From: Motiliproteus sp047622605 | Lineage (GTDB): Bacteria > Pseudomonadota > Gammaproteobacteria > Pseudomonadales > Balneatricaceae | Reading direction: 5' to 3' | Assembly: GCA_047622605.1 (NCBI GenBank) | Contig: JBLHND010000008.1 | Span: 1-40,642 of the forward strand | DNA: 40,642 nt | Shown: positions 1 to 7,367 of the stretch, piece after piece | How the letters are laid out: every line of letters starts with the position of its first letter | Position numbering within the stretch: the first letter of the stretch is position 1 | Translations under genes and position numbers: made by a program | The notes under the pieces: model-generated | What the model was told of the DNA's origin: nothing | What the model saw: only the letters and a program-made list of their open reading frames with translations | The model's database searches: none

Positions 1-1122
1 AATCAACTGAATATTGATCGACTCGTCGGCCAATGCAGTAAACATCTTGGTCGCTACTCCCGCATGAGAGCGCATGCCCACGCCCACGATAGAGACCTTA
101 GCGATCTTATTATCACCAATCACCTCCCGCGCATGCAAGTCCTTGGCGACCTGCTCCAACACCCTGCAAGTCTTAGCATAGTCGTTACGGTGCACGGTGA
201 AGGTAAAATCGGTCGTATGATCTTCGGCAACATTCTGCAGGATCATATCGACTTCGATATTGGCCTCACTGATAGGGCTTAAAATCTTAGAGGCGACACC
301 CGGGATATCAGGGACACCCATAACTGTTAGTTTGGCTTCATCACGGTTAAACGCTATGCCAGAAATTACCGGTCTTTCCACGGTATTATCATCCTCTATG
401 GTGATCAGGGTTCCAGGACCCTCTTTAAAACTGTGCAGCACCCGCAACGGCACCTTGTATTTTCCCGCGAACTCCACTGCCCGGATCTGCAACACCTTAG
501 AGCCGAGACTCGCCATCTCCAGCATCTCTTCGAAGGTGATCTTATCCAGACGCTGCGCACTGGCTACAACGCGCGGATCCGTCGTATAGACGCCGTCGAC
601 ATCCGTATAGATCTGACACTCATCGGCCTTCAAGGCGGCAGCCAGCGCTACCGCCGTGGTATCCGAACCGCCGCGGCCCAGGGTCGTTATGTTGCCGGCA
701 GCATCCACACCTTGAAAACCTGCGACCACAACCACTCGACCCGCTTTCAAATCCCGGCGAATAGGCTCATCGTCAATATTTTGGATCCGTGCCTTGGTGT
801 GCGCATCATCGGTCAGGATACGAACCTGGCTGCCGGTATAGGAGCGTGCAGGGCAGCCTAGTTCGTTCAGCGCCATACAGAGCAAGGCGATAGTGACCTG
901 CTCACCCGTGGAGACTAGGACATCCATCTCTCGGGCCGTCGGCTGATCCTGGATCGCACTGGCCAGCGCAACCAGTCGATTGGTCTCACCGCTCATGGCC
1001 GAGACCACGACCACGATATCATCGCCGTTATCACGGAACGTCTTGATCTTAGCGGCCACCGCCTGGATACGCTCAACTGCGCCTACCGAGGTACCCCCAT
1101 ATTTTTGAACTATCAGTGCCAT
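1..1122 (-). CDS. lysC: Aspartate kinase, 3' end cut by window edge
   Basis: The reading frame begins at the ATG at 1122-1120 and stays open to base 1, giving 374 residues. Its start, MALIVQKYGGTSVG, is the classic aspartokinase N-terminus with the KYGGTSV nucleotide-binding motif. The last visible residues (SINIQLI) match the start of the terminal ACT motif, so roughly 30-40 residues are missing outside the window. The enzyme phosphorylates L-aspartate, the first step towards lysine, threonine, methionine and diaminopimelate; the ACT domains normally bind lysine or threonine for feedback control. It lies 29 bases downstream of alaS on the same strand, the alaS-lysC pairing known in Pseudomonas, so it is probably co-transcribed. 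No internal stop is seen. Confidence 0.95.
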   Translation of the reverse strand, partial: MALIVQKYGGTSVGAVERIQAVAAKIKTFRDNGDDIVVVVSAMSGETNRLVALASAIQDQPTAREMDVLVSTGEQVTIALLCMALNELGCPARSYTGSQVRILTDDAHTKARIQNIDDEPIRRDLKAGRVVVVAGFQGVDAAGNITTLGRGGSDTTAVALAAALKADECQIYTDVDGVYTTDPRVVASAQRLDKITFEEMLEMASLGSKVLQIRAVEFAGKYKVPLRVLHSFKEGPGTLITIEDDNTVERPVISGIAFNRDEAKLTVMGVPDIPGVASKILSPISEANIEVDMILQNVAEDHTTDFTFTVHRNDYAKTCRVLEQVAKDLHAREVIGDNKIAKVSIVGVGMRSHAGVATKMFTALADESINIQLI

Positions 1123-1151
1123 TTGCGTATTAAGTCCTTAAAAACAGCGAG

Positions 1152-3794
1152 TTAGGATCGCTGCTCCAGCCAATGTAAAACCGAATCCAGTGCCGCCGGC
1201 AGCGCCTGTGGATCGGTACCCCCGCCCTGAGCCATATCGGCACGACCACCCCCTTTACCGCCTATCTGAGCCGCCACATGCTTGATCAGATCACCCGCTT
1301 TAACACGTGCGGTCAAATCTTTGCTGACGCCGGCAACCAGACTCACCTTGTCGCCCTCTACGGTGGCCAATAACACGACCGCCGCGGTGCCCAGCTTATC
1401 CTTGAGCTGATCCAGAGTATCTCGTAACGACTTAGGATCGACGCCATCCAACCTCGCGGCCAACAACTTAACCCCGTTGACCTCAACCGCCTGATCAAGC
1501 AGATCATTGCCGGCAGTGCTCGCCAGCTTGGCGCTCAACTGCTCCAACTCTTTTTCCAGCTGCCGGTTCCGCTCCAGCACCGAGCCGACCTTAGCGGCCA
1601 CCGTATCGCGACTGCCCTTGATCAGGGCGGCGACTCGGTTGAGCGTCGCATCGGTAGCTGCCAACCAGTCGAGAGCGCCCCGGCCGGTTACCGCTTCAAT
1701 ACGGCGCACGCCTGCAGCAATGCCGCTTTCTGCGGTGATCTTAAGCAGGCCGATATCGCCGGTACGCTTAACATGAACCCCGCCACAGAGCTCTAGTGAG
1801 ACCTGCTGCGAATCCTGCCCCATGCTAACCACGCGCACGTCAGCAGCATATTTTTCACCGAACAGCGCCATCGCACCCCGAGCCTTGGCCTGATCGATCG
1901 CCATGACCTCAGTAGACACCGGCAAATTAGCACGAATTTGATCGTTGACCCGCCGCTCCAGCTGCTGCAGCTCCTCGGCACTCAGGGGCGCAGAGTGAGA
2001 AAAATCAAACCTCAATCGATCCGCGTCAACCAACGAACCCTTCTGGGCCACATGCTCGCCGACAATATCCTGTAACGCCGCGTGCAACAGATGGGTGGCG
2101 GAATGGTTCAACGCCGTGGCGGTGCGCTTATCCACATCGACAAGCAGCTGCAGCGTCGAGCCGACGGTCAGTTCACCCTCGACCACCTTGCCAAGGTGCA
2201 GAAAAGCCTTGCCCTGCTTCTTGGTGTCCTGCACCAGAAAGCGGACCCCGTCCCCCCGAATCACACCCTGATCACCGACCTGCCCGCCGGATTCGGCATA
2301 GAAGGGCGTCCGCCGTAATACCAGCGCACCCTCCATGCCGGCGGTCAGGGTATCTGTCTTGACTCCGGCACTGAGCAACAGCTCAACGTTGGCCTGTCCT
2401 TCGAGAGAATCATAACCTTCAAACTGGGTTTCTATATCCAGATCGACCTGATCGGTATAATCGACACTAAACTGTCCTGCCGCTCGCGCTCGGGTTCGCT
2501 GCGCGGTCATGGCGATATCGAAGCCGTCCATATCCACACTCAGCTCCCGCTCACGGGCGATATCGGCGGTCAGATCCGCAGGGAAGCCATAGGTATCGTA
2601 AAGCTTAAACACGGTCTCGCCCGGAATCTGTGTACCCTTCAGGACGGCAATATCCTGCTCTAGGATTCGCATCCCCTGCTCCAGGGTCTTGGCGAACTGC
2701 AGCTCTTCTTGCAGCAATACCTTTTCAATACGCGCACACTCTTGCAGCAACTCGGGATAGGCAGCGCCCATCTCCTGCGCTAGGGGCGCGACCAGCTTAT
2801 GGAAGAACGGGCCGCTGGCACCCAGCTTATTACCGTGCCGGATCGCCCGGCGCATGATCCGCCGCAACACATAGCCACGCCCTTCATTGTCAGGCACGAC
2901 CTTATCGATCACCAGGAAGGCACATGAACGTATATGATCGGCAACGACCTGCAGCGACTTGCTCTCCAGATCGGTGGTACCCGTAACCGCAACCACCGCA
3001 CTGATCAGATGCTGGAACAGGTCGATCTCATAGTTACTGTGTACGCCCTGCATCACGGCGGCGATCCGTTCCAGGCCCATGCCAGTATCGACCGAGGGCT
3101 TGGGCAGCGGCGCCATAGACCCATCGGCGGAACGCACATACTGCATAAAGACGATGTTCCAGATCTCGATAAAACGATCGCCATCCTCTTGCGGACTGCC
3201 GGGCGGACCGCCCCAGATCTCTTCGCCGTGATCGTAAAATATCTCGGAACAGGGGCCGCAAGGCCCCGTATCACCCATGGCCCAGAAGTTATCTGAATTA
3301 TAGCGCCCGCCCTTATCGCCGATGCGAATAATACGCTCGGCTGGCACGCCGATCTCGTCCTTCCAGAACGCGTAGGCCTCATCATCTTCCTGATAGACCG
3401 TCACAGACAGTTTCTCGGCGGGGATCGCCATCCACTCGGCAGAGGTCAGAAACTCCCAGGCAAACTGGATCGCATTGCGCTTAAAGTAATCTCCAAAACT
3501 AAAATTACCCATCATCTCGAAGAAGGTGTGGTGACGAGCGGTGTAACCCACATTCTCCAGATCGTTATGTTTACCCCCGGCACGCACACAGCGCTGCGAG
3601 CTCACCGCACGGCTATAGGGGCGCTGATCGGTGCCCAGGAACACATCTTTAAACTGCACCATCCCCGCATTCGTAAATAGCAGCGTCGGATCATTGCCAG
3701 GTACCAGCGAACTACTGGCAACGACGCGATGCCCCTGCTGTTCAAAGTAATCCAGAAAAGCCTGGCGAATCTGTGCGCTGTTCATCTGTTTCAT
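1152..3794 (-). CDS. alaS: Alanine--tRNA ligase
   Basis: At 880 residues this is a full-length AlaRS. It charges tRNA-Ala in the cytoplasm and edits Ser/Gly mischarging. The class II catalytic part shows HHTFFEMMGNFSFGDYFK around residues 88-105 and MGDTGPCGPCSEI at 173-185. The editing domain keeps its zinc ligands HSATH (564-568) and CGGVH (670-674). The C-Ala domain ends with a glycine-rich stretch containing GGKGGGR. The start is the first ATG (MKQMNSAQIRQAF); the second Met at codon 4 aligns with typical family starts and is an alternative. recX lies upstream on the same strand across a gap of about 156 bases, and lysC follows after 29 bases. Nothing in the motifs is unusual. Confidence 0.97.
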   Translation of the reverse strand: MKQMNSAQIRQAFLDYFEQQGHRVVASSSLVPGNDPTLLFTNAGMVQFKDVFLGTDQRPYSRAVSSQRCVRAGGKHNDLENVGYTARHHTFFEMMGNFSFGDYFKRNAIQFAWEFLTSAEWMAIPAEKLSVTVYQEDDEAYAFWKDEIGVPAERIIRIGDKGGRYNSDNFWAMGDTGPCGPCSEIFYDHGEEIWGGPPGSPQEDGDRFIEIWNIVFMQYVRSADGSMAPLPKPSVDTGMGLERIAAVMQGVHSNYEIDLFQHLISAVVAVTGTTDLESKSLQVVADHIRSCAFLVIDKVVPDNEGRGYVLRRIMRRAIRHGNKLGASGPFFHKLVAPLAQEMGAAYPELLQECARIEKVLLQEELQFAKTLEQGMRILEQDIAVLKGTQIPGETVFKLYDTYGFPADLTADIARERELSVDMDGFDIAMTAQRTRARAAGQFSVDYTDQVDLDIETQFEGYDSLEGQANVELLLSAGVKTDTLTAGMEGALVLRRTPFYAESGGQVGDQGVIRGDGVRFLVQDTKKQGKAFLHLGKVVEGELTVGSTLQLLVDVDKRTATALNHSATHLLHAALQDIVGEHVAQKGSLVDADRLRFDFSHSAPLSAEELQQLERRVNDQIRANLPVSTEVMAIDQAKARGAMALFGEKYAADVRVVSMGQDSQQVSLELCGGVHVKRTGDIGLLKITAESGIAAGVRRIEAVTGRGALDWLAATDATLNRVAALIKGSRDTVAAKVGSVLERNRQLEKELEQLSAKLASTAGNDLLDQAVEVNGVKLLAARLDGVDPKSLRDTLDQLKDKLGTAAVVLLATVEGDKVSLVAGVSKDLTARVKAGDLIKHVAAQIGGKGGGRADMAQGGGTDPQALPAALDSVLHWLEQRS

Positions 3795-3950
3795 ATCTAC
3801 TCAACCACTGACGAGGTACCCACTGCCCTATGAGACCAAGGCTCTAAGAACCCCAGAACAACGACTTTATACCTGAAAAATTGGGATAGAGTATACATGG
3901 GGCTTGACCCGCAAAATACCGAATAGTTGACAAATCTAAAAGGTTAAATG

Positions 3951-4433
3951 CTAGAACTCCGGCTCTGATGTCTCCATGGCATAGCGCAACTGCTCCTGGG
4001 TAAAGCCTCGGTAGGTTAAAAAACGCCACTGTTTAGCCTGTGCCCGCATGTTGCAGGGCAGCGCCAAACCGAAACGCCGCGCCCGCACGGTTCGCGCCAG
4101 CTCAAACCAGTCCTGCTCGCAGGCATCCAGCAGCGCCTCCTGGATCTGCTCATCGACACCCTTAAGCCGCATCTCCTGAACGATACGTACCGGCCCCTGC
4201 CCCCTGCTGATCCGGGAACGCAGCAAGTTTTCTGCAAAGCGCAGATCGCTCTGCAACCCCTGCTCCTGAAGCCGATCGAGCAGCGTCGCCAGCAAGGGCC
4301 CGGCCCCCTCATGACGCCCCAGACGCTGCGCCAGTTCGGCACGGCTATACTCTCTGCGAGACAGCATCACCAGCGCCTGCTGTCTCAGCTGATGGCTCAA
4401 CTCGCTCGCTCCCTTCAACAACGCTTCAAACAC
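3951..4433 (-). CDS. recX: RecX regulatory protein
   Basis: 160 residues from a GTG start at 4433. RecX binds RecA filaments and inhibits RecA recombinase and coprotease activity. The N-terminal helical repeat (LSRREYSRAELAQRLGRHE) and later SDLRFAENLLRSRISRGQGPVRI are family hallmarks, and the length is typical. It is normally directly downstream of recA; here recA lies about 13.4 kb away with its own terminator. I see no LexA-type box in the roughly 300 bases upstream, so SOS co-regulation may have been lost (inference). The first 43 codons and about 36 upstream bases are present a second time at 4519-4677. An ATG in another frame overlaps the GTG at 4433-4435 and is not the start. Confidence 0.93.
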   Translation of the reverse strand: MFEALLKGASELSHQLRQQALVMLSRREYSRAELAQRLGRHEGAGPLLATLLDRLQEQGLQSDLRFAENLLRSRISRGQGPVRIVQEMRLKGVDEQIQEALLDACEQDWFELARTVRARRFGLALPCNMRAQAKQWRFLTYRGFTQEQLRYAMETSEPEF

Positions 4434-4677
4434 ATCGCTCTCACTTTGCCATCATTCGCGGCCACCGATACCGGCAACCAGCCCAGGGGTCCTGCCCCCT
4501 CTCTACGTAACTCGCCCCAGACGCTGCGCCAGTTCGGCACGGCTATACTCTCTGCGAGACAGCATCACCAGCGCCTGCTGTCTCAGCTGATGGTTCAACT
4601 GCTGCATCAACTCGTGGCTCGACTCATTGCTTTCAAACACATCACTCTCACTTTGCCATCATTCGCGGCCACCGATA
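4315..4677. repeat. Direct duplication of the recX 5' end
   Basis: The stretch 4321-4470 (recX codons 1-~38 plus about 36 upstream bases) recurs at 4519-4677, shifted by 198 bases at one end and 207 at the other. Both copies share the runs beginning agacgctgcgccagttcggc and tcactttgccatcattcgcg. They differ by a net 9-base in-frame insertion and several substitutions in the first RecX codons. About 48 unrelated bases separate them. The copies lie between recX and avtA, at the edge of the segment that splits recA from recX. Confidence 0.9.
4503..4640 (-). pseudogene. Truncated recX 5' copy
   Basis: Reading the second repeat copy on the minus strand from the GTG at 4640-4638 gives 45 residues ending at TAG 4503. 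Residues about 17-43 (HQLRQQALVMLSRREYS and on to AQRLGR) are identical to RecX. The first residues diverge (VFESNESSHELMQQLN), and the frame then runs into VT and a stop. All later RecX domains are missing, so this is a duplicated fragment. The reading frame is kept despite the 9-base indel, which suggests either a recent origin or that the initiation region was selected before truncation. Whether it is translated is unknown. Confidence 0.75.
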
Positions 4678-4736
4678 GAATAGCCGTCACTGGGGAGCCG
4701 TACACAGGCATCGCTTCCGAGATACGAGGACACCCC

Positions 4737-5993
4737 ATGAAACTCTCCGCTTTCGGCACTAAATTCACCACCGACTCAGGCATCCTCAGCTTGATGGATG
4801 ACCTGGGTAATGCCCTGGCCGGTGATCAGGACATGATCATGATGGGCGGCGGAAATCCGAGCCACATCCCTGAAGTTCAGACACTCTTTCATGACCGCAC
4901 TCGACGCATCCTCGACAACCCCAAGGAGTTCCAGCACCTGATCGGTGTCTATGACCCTCCGCAGGGCGAAATCGAGTTTACCACCAACCTCGCCAAGCTG
5001 TTGCACCGCGAGCTGGGCTGGGAGGTCAGCGCCAGAAACATCGCCCTGACCAACGGCAGCCAGTCCGGCTTTTTCATGCTCTTTAATATGTTTGCGGGTG
5101 CCTTCGACGACGGCCAACAGAAGAAGATCCAACTACCGCTGGCACCTGAATATATCGGCTACTCGGATGCGGGACTCAACCGTGACTTTTTCACCGCCGG
5201 CCATCCGAAGATTGATTTTATAGACGCGCACACCTTTAAGTACCGGGTCGACTTCGACGAGATCAAGATCTCCGAGCAGACCGGCGCGATCTGCGTGTCA
5301 CGCCCCACCAACCCTACCGGCAATGTCATTACCGATGAGGAGCTCGCCAAACTCGATGAACTGGCAAAACTGAACGACATCCCTCTTATCATCGACGGCG
5401 CCTATGGCACCCCTTTTCCCAATCTTATTTTTACCGATGCCACGCCGCTATGGAATGAGAACATCATCGCCTGCATGAGCCTCTCCAAACTTGGCCTGCC
5501 TGCCGCCCGCACCGGCATTATCGTTGCCAGCGAGGAGGTGATCCGCGCGGTTGCCTCGATCAATGCGATTATCAACCTGTCTACGGTAAGTTTTGGTGCC
5601 GTACTGACCCAGGATATGGTCCGCACTGGCGAGATTATCCGCATCAGTAACGACCTGGTGAAGCCTTACTACCAGCAGCGCTCGCAATTGGCCGTCGCCT
5701 GGTTTCATGAGGCCCTGGGCGAGCTGCCCTACTACATTCATAAGGCGGAGGGGGCGATGTTTTTGTGGCTCTGGTTTAAAGATCTGCCGATCTCAAGCCT
5801 GGAACTCTATCAACGCCTCAAGGCGCGAGGCGTACTGGTGGTTTCCGGCCACTACTTTTTCCCCGGCATCGCAGAGGGCTGGCAGCACCAGCACGAATGC
5901 ATTCGTGTGACCTATACCCAGGATGCCGATAGCGTTAAAAAAGGCGTGGGGATTATCGCGGAAGAGGCCCGCAAGGCCTATCTGCAGGGCTAG
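4737..5993 (+). CDS. avtA: Valine--pyruvate aminotransferase
   Basis: 418 residues from the ATG at 4737, preceded by GAGGA about 6 bases upstream; the start MKLSAFGTKFTTDSGI aligns with E. coli AvtA (MTFSLFGDKFTRHSGI), which is 417 residues. The open frame extends further upstream to 4311, but that part is antisense to recX and its duplicate and is not coding. AvtA is a PLP-dependent fold-type I transaminase exchanging amino groups between valine and pyruvate/alanine. Visible landmarks are GGGNPSHIPE (37-46), NGSQSGFF, SRPTNPTGNVITDEEL (188-203), the cofactor-binding IIDGAYG (D220, Y223) and SLSKLGLP with Schiff-base lysine K251. It converges on pssA with a 37-base gap. It lies inside the block separating recX from recA, with no pathway partner next to it. 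Confidence 0.93.
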   Translation: MKLSAFGTKFTTDSGILSLMDDLGNALAGDQDMIMMGGGNPSHIPEVQTLFHDRTRRILDNPKEFQHLIGVYDPPQGEIEFTTNLAKLLHRELGWEVSARNIALTNGSQSGFFMLFNMFAGAFDDGQQKKIQLPLAPEYIGYSDAGLNRDFFTAGHPKIDFIDAHTFKYRVDFDEIKISEQTGAICVSRPTNPTGNVITDEELAKLDELAKLNDIPLIIDGAYGTPFPNLIFTDATPLWNENIIACMSLSKLGLPAARTGIIVASEEVIRAVASINAIINLSTVSFGAVLTQDMVRTGEIIRISNDLVKPYYQQRSQLAVAWFHEALGELPYYIHKAEGAMFLWLWFKDLPISSLELYQRLKARGVLVVSGHYFFPGIAEGWQHQHECIRVTYTQDADSVKKGVGIIAEEARKAYLQG

Positions 5994-6030
5994 GCCCCTG
6001 GGGGTCGGCGCTGCACGATAGGCTGAGCAG

Positions 6031-6819
6031 CTATTCTGAGAGGCGCTTCTTTTTATACCGCACCACGGCCTGTAGCGGCCCGGAAAAGGCATACACCACG
6101 AAGATCAACCACAGCAAGGTCGCTGGATCAGTCGCAATCACGGCAAACAGCATGACCACACCCAGCAACACCACGAAGGGTACCTTGCCCTTAAAGTCTA
6201 TCTCTTTGAAACTATGGTAATAGAAATTACTGACCATCAGGATCCCTGACAACGCCACGATAGGCGCCACCGCCAGCGCATAATGCGCCGCATCTACATC
6301 AAACTGGGCACCGACCCATACCATGCCCGCCACCACGCCCGCCGCCGCAGGACTGGGCAGACCGACGAAATAGCGTTTATCGGTACTACCGATCTGAGTA
6401 TTAAAGCGAGCTAACCTCAGTGCCGCACCCGCAACAAACACAAAGGCCGCAGCCCAACCCACCTTACCGGCATCATGCAGTGACCAGGTAAATAGCACCA
6501 ATGCCGGCGCCACACCAAAGGAGACCATATCTGCTAGGCTGTCGTATTGAGCGCCAAACTCACTCTGAGTATTGGTCATCCGCGCGACTCGGCCATCAAG
6601 CCCATCCAGCACCATCGACACAAAGATGGCGATAGCTGCCTTCTCAAAATCGCCATTCATCCCGGCGATAATGGCATAAAACCCGGAAAACAGGGCTGCT
6701 GAAGTCAATAGGTTGGGCAACAGGTAGATCCCACGACTGCGGGTTTTGGTATTGGGTGAGGAGGCTGTATCCGCCTCACTAACACCCTCCGACTGCTGAT
6801 CCTGGTCCGGCTCTGTCAT
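6031..6819 (-). CDS. pssA: CDP-diacylglycerol--serine O-phosphatidyltransferase
   Basis: 262 residues. The enzyme makes phosphatidylserine from CDP-diacylglycerol and serine in the inner membrane, the first step to phosphatidylethanolamine. The CDP-alcohol phosphotransferase signature is complete: D75-G-x2-A-R80, eight residues, G89-x3-D93-x3-D97, followed by SFGVAPAL. Around it lie six to eight hydrophobic segments (e.g. LLTSAALFSGFYAIIAGM near 37-54). The first 29 residues are a polar, Asp/Glu/Ser-rich tail before the membrane domain. This is the multi-membrane type found in Pseudomonas, Bacillus and others, not the soluble phospholipase D-like E. coli enzyme. It is convergent with avtA; upstream lies a gap of about 550 bases with an IS remnant. 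No operon partner is visible. Confidence 0.93.
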   Translation of the reverse strand: MTEPDQDQQSEGVSEADTASSPNTKTRSRGIYLLPNLLTSAALFSGFYAIIAGMNGDFEKAAIAIFVSMVLDGLDGRVARMTNTQSEFGAQYDSLADMVSFGVAPALVLFTWSLHDAGKVGWAAAFVFVAGAALRLARFNTQIGSTDKRYFVGLPSPAAAGVVAGMVWVGAQFDVDAAHYALAVAPIVALSGILMVSNFYYHSFKEIDFKGKVPFVVLLGVVMLFAVIATDPATLLWLIFVVYAFSGPLQAVVRYKKKRLSE

Positions 6820-7044
6820 CTGTGCATACGCCTTATAGTGAATACAAAAGGATGCCTATGATAAAGGGATCCTCACATCGCATCCAGCATCCGCTGAAAC
6901 GACTTCACTCAGAGTGCTAATCAAGAGCGCTGTTGTCAACCCTGCGCGCCTGACCCGCAGCTACGCAGCCTTAACGCCAGCCTCTGAATTAGCGCACGCC
7001 ATAGCCTCGATTACCGGCGTCGATACTCGCCGATGCCAATGCAC

Positions 7045-7222
7045 TCACAGACTCGATTCCCCATCGCGCTCTGCACGCAATTGCCTTACCCATCTGTCGA
7101 CGGTTGATGTACCCACACTCATGACTCAGAGCCTCACAAACAGAGCCGCCTTGATCGACAATAAGCCGAGCACTTTCGAGTCGAGACTCAGGAGCAAAGT
7201 GGTGTCTATTTTTGGCTGTCAT
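7045..7222 (-). pseudogene. IS3-family OrfA transposase remnant, frameshifted
   Basis: On the minus strand from the ATG at 7222 the translation MTAKNRHHFAPESRLESARL then IVDQGGSVCEA matches the helix-turn-helix start of IS3-group OrfA proteins (consensus xFxxEFrxEaaxLvxdqgysvrea). The match then jumps frame near 7122-7130: the next frame reads MSVGTSTVDRWVRQLRAERD, the following part of the same domain, and stops at TGA 7047-7045. No OrfB or terminal repeats are seen. This is a degenerate relic within the 6820-7367 gap upstream of the signalling operon. The family assignment is from recalled consensus only. Confidence 0.65.
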
Positions 7223-7265
7223 TAATCCCCACATTTCTCACGAAGAGATAAAAAAATAATTTCCA

Positions 7266-7275
7266 CCCCCCCCCC
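7266..7275. repeat. Poly-C tract (C10) upstream of signalling operon
   Basis: Ten consecutive cytosines lie about 93 bases before the start codon of the first kinase gene, inside an AT-rich leader (poly-A seven to fifteen bases upstream, TATATTA downstream near 7311). Homopolymers of this length are prone to slippage. A promoter or leader position would allow length changes to alter expression; that role is inference. Poly-C runs can also collect sequencing errors. Confidence 0.8.
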
Positions 7276-7367
7276 TTAGTGAAAACCACTACAATAAACC
7301 ATCCATTCCTATATATTAATCAATCAACCATTTAGCGGAAAAGCCTGCTAGCCGTGGAATAATTATC

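Noticed and set aside
4311..4736. Upstream extension of the avtA open frame
   Set aside because: It is antisense to recX and its duplicate, has no AvtA homology, and the ATG at 4737 has a ribosome-binding site and family-matching start.
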